NCBI GenBank assembly: GCA_045634005.1
Contig: JAZQZL010000068.1
Span: 1 to 33,368 of the forward strand
DNA from: Flemingiibacterium sp045634005
GTDB taxonomy: Bacteria; Bacillota; Clostridia; Oscillospirales; CAG-272
Direction of reading: 5' to 3'
Length of the DNA: 33,368 bases
The notes under the pieces are model-generated. The model was given only the letters and a program-made list of their open reading frames with translations, was not told the DNA's origin and did not search any database. Made by a program: the position numbers and the translations under genes. This document shows positions 31,365 to 33,368 of this stretch, piece after piece; within the stretch, counting starts at the first letter, position 1, and every line of letters starts with the position of its first letter.

Positions 31365-32519
31365 ATGAAAAGACAAAGAAAATTCAGCGCCGCCGATATT
31401 GTGAGCGTGCTTGGTCTACTCATTATAATCTACGGCCTTGCACTCACGATGCTTATTACGCCCGACAAAAGCTTTTCCGAGGATGAAAATCGCGTTTTGC
31501 AGACCTTGCCACCCTTTAGCATACAGTCGCTGATAAACGGCAAATTCACAAAGAATATCGCCTCGTACTGTTCCGACCAGATTCCGCTTCGAAATGCGTT
31601 TGTAGGAACGAAGGCAGTCGCGGAAACGATCTTTACCAAACGCGAAAACAACAGCGTTCTGCTCGGCAAGGACGGCTATATAATCGCCAAAACCGACTAT
31701 ACCAATTTTGCTGTAATGGACAGAAATATAAGCGCGATAGAGTATTTCGAGAACGTTTGCGGCGTGGATCTTCGGGTAGCCGTCGCAGGGCGTTCGCAGG
31801 ACGTTTTGCTATCCTATATTCCGTCGCTTTATCCGGCGCAGGAGGTTTCTGACGCAGCTTTCGCGCATCTGAGCGGCAATCTTGACACAGTGCAAATAGA
31901 TCTTCTGACGCCGCTTCGAGAGCGTACCGCGGCAGGCGAGTACGTCTACTATCGCACTGACCATCATTGGACGACGCTCGGCGCGTACTACGCTTACGTC
32001 GAAATAATCTCGTCTTACGGCATAGAGCCGTATCCGTTTGAACACTTCACGCGCGAGGTCGTGAGCGAGGAGTTCTACGGCACAACGTGGTCAAAGGCCG
32101 GTATGAAGTGGATCGCGCCCGACAGCATGGAGTTTTTCCGCTTTGACGGTGACGACAAATTCGTCTGCGAGACAGTCGACAGCGGCACGGTCATCGAAGG
32201 CTTCTACGATCGCTCGTACCTTAACAAAAAGGACAAATACAGCGCCTTTATCGGCGGCAACAACGGCAGAGTCAAGATATACAGCGCCTCCGATGAGCCG
32301 CGCGAAACGCTCGTACTCATCAAGGACAGCTTCGGTCACTCGCTCGCGCCGTTTCTTGCAATGCACTTCGACCTTGATGTGATCGACCTGCGCTACTACA
32401 AGCTTCCCGTCGCTGACGTGATAGCCGAATCCGGAGCCGAAAAGGTGCTTATCATCTACAACATGGACAGCCTCGTGTCGGCAAGCAATCTCACGATGCT
32501 GACGGTTGGCGCAAAATAA
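31365..32519 (+). CDS. DHHW-family (AlgX/AlgJ-like) membrane-anchored acyltransferase partner
   Basis: A 384-residue protein with one N-terminal membrane segment (about residues 12-33) and an extracellular SGNH-like domain. The DHHW motif D199-H200-H201-W202 sits in YYRTDHHWT, and S322 in LIKDSFGHS is the likely nucleophile, giving the Ser-His-Asp set of AlgX/AlgJ proteins. It most likely takes acyl groups delivered by the upstream MBOAT protein and places them on a surface glycan. GGAGG lies 6 bases upstream of the ATG. The operon ends at a strong terminator directly after the stop. Biochemical substrate is inferred, not seen. Confidence 0.9.
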   Translation: MKRQRKFSAADIVSVLGLLIIIYGLALTMLITPDKSFSEDENRVLQTLPPFSIQSLINGKFTKNIASYCSDQIPLRNAFVGTKAVAETIFTKRENNSVLLGKDGYIIAKTDYTNFAVMDRNISAIEYFENVCGVDLRVAVAGRSQDVLLSYIPSLYPAQEVSDAAFAHLSGNLDTVQIDLLTPLRERTAAGEYVYYRTDHHWTTLGAYYAYVEIISSYGIEPYPFEHFTREVVSEEFYGTTWSKAGMKWIAPDSMEFFRFDGDDKFVCETVDSGTVIEGFYDRSYLNKKDKYSAFIGGNNGRVKIYSASDEPRETLVLIKDSFGHSLAPFLAMHFDLDVIDLRYYKLPVADVIAESGAEKVLIIYNMDSLVSASNLTMLTVGAK

Positions 32520-32520
32520 G

Positions 32521-32552
32521 AAAAAGCAACTGCTCACGCAGTTGCTTTTTTA
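32521..32552. terminator. Bidirectional terminator between the DHHW gene and nth
   Basis: Perfect 13-bp stem AAAAAGCAACTGC (32521-32533) / GCAGTTGCTTTTT (32538-32550), 4-nt loop. The right arm also encodes the last five residues of Nth (KKATA). Confidence 0.92.
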
Positions 32553-33184
32553 TGCTTGCATATATCGCCAATCGGACACTCCTCGCATTTCGGCGAGCGT
32601 GCCGTGCAAATATCGCGACCGAACATTACGATGCGATGGCAGAAATCCGACTGCTTTTCGGGCAGTATCAGCGGCACGAGTATGCGCTCTATCTTTACGG
32701 GATCCTTGAGGCTTTCGGGGTAGAGTCCGACACGTCCGCAGATGCGGATACAGTGCGTGTCCGTAACGATAGCGGGCTTTTTATAGATGTCGCCAAGCAG
32801 TAGGTTGGCGATTTTTCGCCCAACGCCCGGGAACTTCAAAAGCTCGTCCATTGTATCGGGCAAAACGCCGCCGTACTCGTCGCGAAGCATAATGCACGCG
32901 TCCTTTATATTCTTCGCTTTGGTCTTATAAAGTCCGCACGGGCGCACGATGCCCTCGATACTATCAAGCGGTGCATCGGCTATCGACTCAAGCGTCGGAT
33001 ATTTTTCAAAAAGCTCGCGGCAGACGATATTCACTCGCGCGTCGGTACACTGCGCAGACAGCCTGCCCATTATAAGCAGCTTCCACGCTTCGCCGCCGAA
33101 TTCGAGCGCGCACACCGCCTCGGGATATATTTTTTCAAGCCGCTCGCAAAACTCGTGTGCGAGGGCAGTTTTTTTGCTTTTCAT
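32534..33184 (-). CDS. nth: Endonuclease III
   Basis: DNA glycosylase/AP lyase that removes oxidised pyrimidines. The product is 216 residues, the normal size. The helix-hairpin-helix is LLKFPGVGRKIANLLL with the catalytic lysine K124; the catalytic aspartate is D142 in VTDTHCIRICGRVG. The [4Fe-4S] cluster ligands C193, C200, C203 and C209 have the standard Cx6Cx2Cx5C spacing. GAAAGGA precedes the ATG. It has a near-perfect consensus promoter overlapped by a palindrome, and its last codons form half of a terminator hairpin shared with the convergent DHHW gene. Confidence 0.96.
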   Translation of the reverse strand: MKSKKTALAHEFCERLEKIYPEAVCALEFGGEAWKLLIMGRLSAQCTDARVNIVCRELFEKYPTLESIADAPLDSIEGIVRPCGLYKTKAKNIKDACIMLRDEYGGVLPDTMDELLKFPGVGRKIANLLLGDIYKKPAIVTDTHCIRICGRVGLYPESLKDPVKIERILVPLILPEKQSDFCHRIVMFGRDICTARSPKCEECPIGDICKHKKATA

Positions 33185-33200
33185 CGTTTTTTCCTTTCGG

Positions 33201-33243
33201 GATTTGATGATACAATTATATCAAATCCGTCAGGAATTGTCAA
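33201..33243 (-). promoter_or_regulatory. Consensus promoter of nth with overlapping palindrome
   Basis: Minus-strand TTGACA (33238-33243), exactly 17 bp, TATAAT (33215-33220): a full consensus sigma-A promoter. The inverted repeat GATTTGAT (33201-33208) N11 ATCAAATC (33220-33227) spans the -10 and start point and could be an operator. Confidence 0.8.
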
Positions 33244-33251
33244 GCAATAGA

Positions 33252-33368
33252 CTACCCAAGCAACTCGTCATACGTAGTTTCGAGCGCATCACGAATCGCA
33301 CGGAGCTGTGTGGCACGGATATGCTGAACACCGCGTTCGATCTTTACGAGCGTTTCACGCGTCATTTC
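33252..33368 (-). CDS. XRE-type helix-turn-helix protein, C-terminal end
   Basis: The last 38 codons of a gene that enters from the right edge. The translation (MTRETLVKIERGVQHIRATQL, split here for length, then RAIRDALETTYDELLG) is the second half of an XRE/Cro-type helix-turn-helix domain; it ends right after the domain, so the protein is probably a short single-domain regulator or has its other domain upstream. It lies 67 bp upstream of the nth start, with the nth promoter between. No target can be named; the palindrome at the nth promoter is a candidate site. Confidence 0.75.
   Translation of the reverse strand, partial: EMTRETLVKIERGVQHIRATQLRAIRDALETTYDELLG

Noticed and set aside
1..33368. 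Antiphage system, biosynthetic cluster, prophage or CRISPR array
   Set aside because: I looked for paired nucleases, methylases, toxins, integrases, regularly spaced repeats and synthase genes; none is present, and the genes found are housekeeping or sugar-related.

Overview
The window looks like chromosomal DNA from a Gram-positive anaerobe of the Bacillota, most likely a gut-type Clostridia member. The grounds are a T-box leader on pheST, a glmS ribozyme, AGGAGG-type ribosome binding sites, consensus sigma-A promoters with 17-bp spacers, and clostridial families such as DUF4321, DUF1653, YitT and the DHHW protein. This placement is inference; no rRNA gene is present. I see no phage, insertion sequence with a transposase, CRISPR array or tRNA gene. 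Most of the window is ordinary housekeeping sequence in short operons separated by strong, often bidirectional, terminators.

Layout. 1-1701 (minus): pheT (cut by the window edge) and pheS behind a Phe T-box leader and a clear promoter. 1750-2235 (minus): ybaK-type deacylase, divergent from pyrE and an overlapping GNAT acetyltransferase (2385-3664). 3681-4254 (minus): nrdR and its promoter. 4359-5723 (plus): a class-I glutamine amidotransferase-like hydrolase that appears to start at ATT, then a class-3 lipase-like protein. 5739-5960 (minus): a DUF1653 protein. 6081-10339 (plus): an amino-sugar operon made of a stand-alone GlmU-type acetyltransferase, glmM, a glmS ribozyme and glmS; these would give three of the four steps from fructose-6-P to UDP-GlcNAc. 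10395-12218 (minus): typA/bipA.

12374-18650 is the accessory part: a NahK-like sugar 1-kinase, two AraC regulators, a Gfo/Idh/MocA protein resembling GH109, and a GH20-like hexosaminidase. It reads as a small N-acetylhexosamine-scavenging locus. A pair of ~57-bp direct repeats flanks the GH20-like gene, and the repeats look like tails of a decayed protein gene.

18697-25370 (minus): ymdB-type phosphoesterase, rarA, recG, a ~215-bp non-coding element with inverted ends, yitT, proB and a lipoprotein. 25591-32519 (plus): a tightly packed run of U32 peptidase-like protein, dut, DUF4321 protein, maf, mreB-like gene, then an MBOAT O-acyltransferase with its DHHW partner (cell-envelope acylation). 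32534-33184 (minus): nth, preceded by the C-terminal end of an XRE-type regulator at the window edge.

I did not find a convincing undescribed multi-gene system. The points most worth a second look are the ATT start, the repeats around the GH20-like gene, the mobile-element-like non-coding sequence at 22841-23053, the stand-alone GlmU-type acetyltransferase, the structured extension behind the glmS ribozyme, and several operator-like palindromes.
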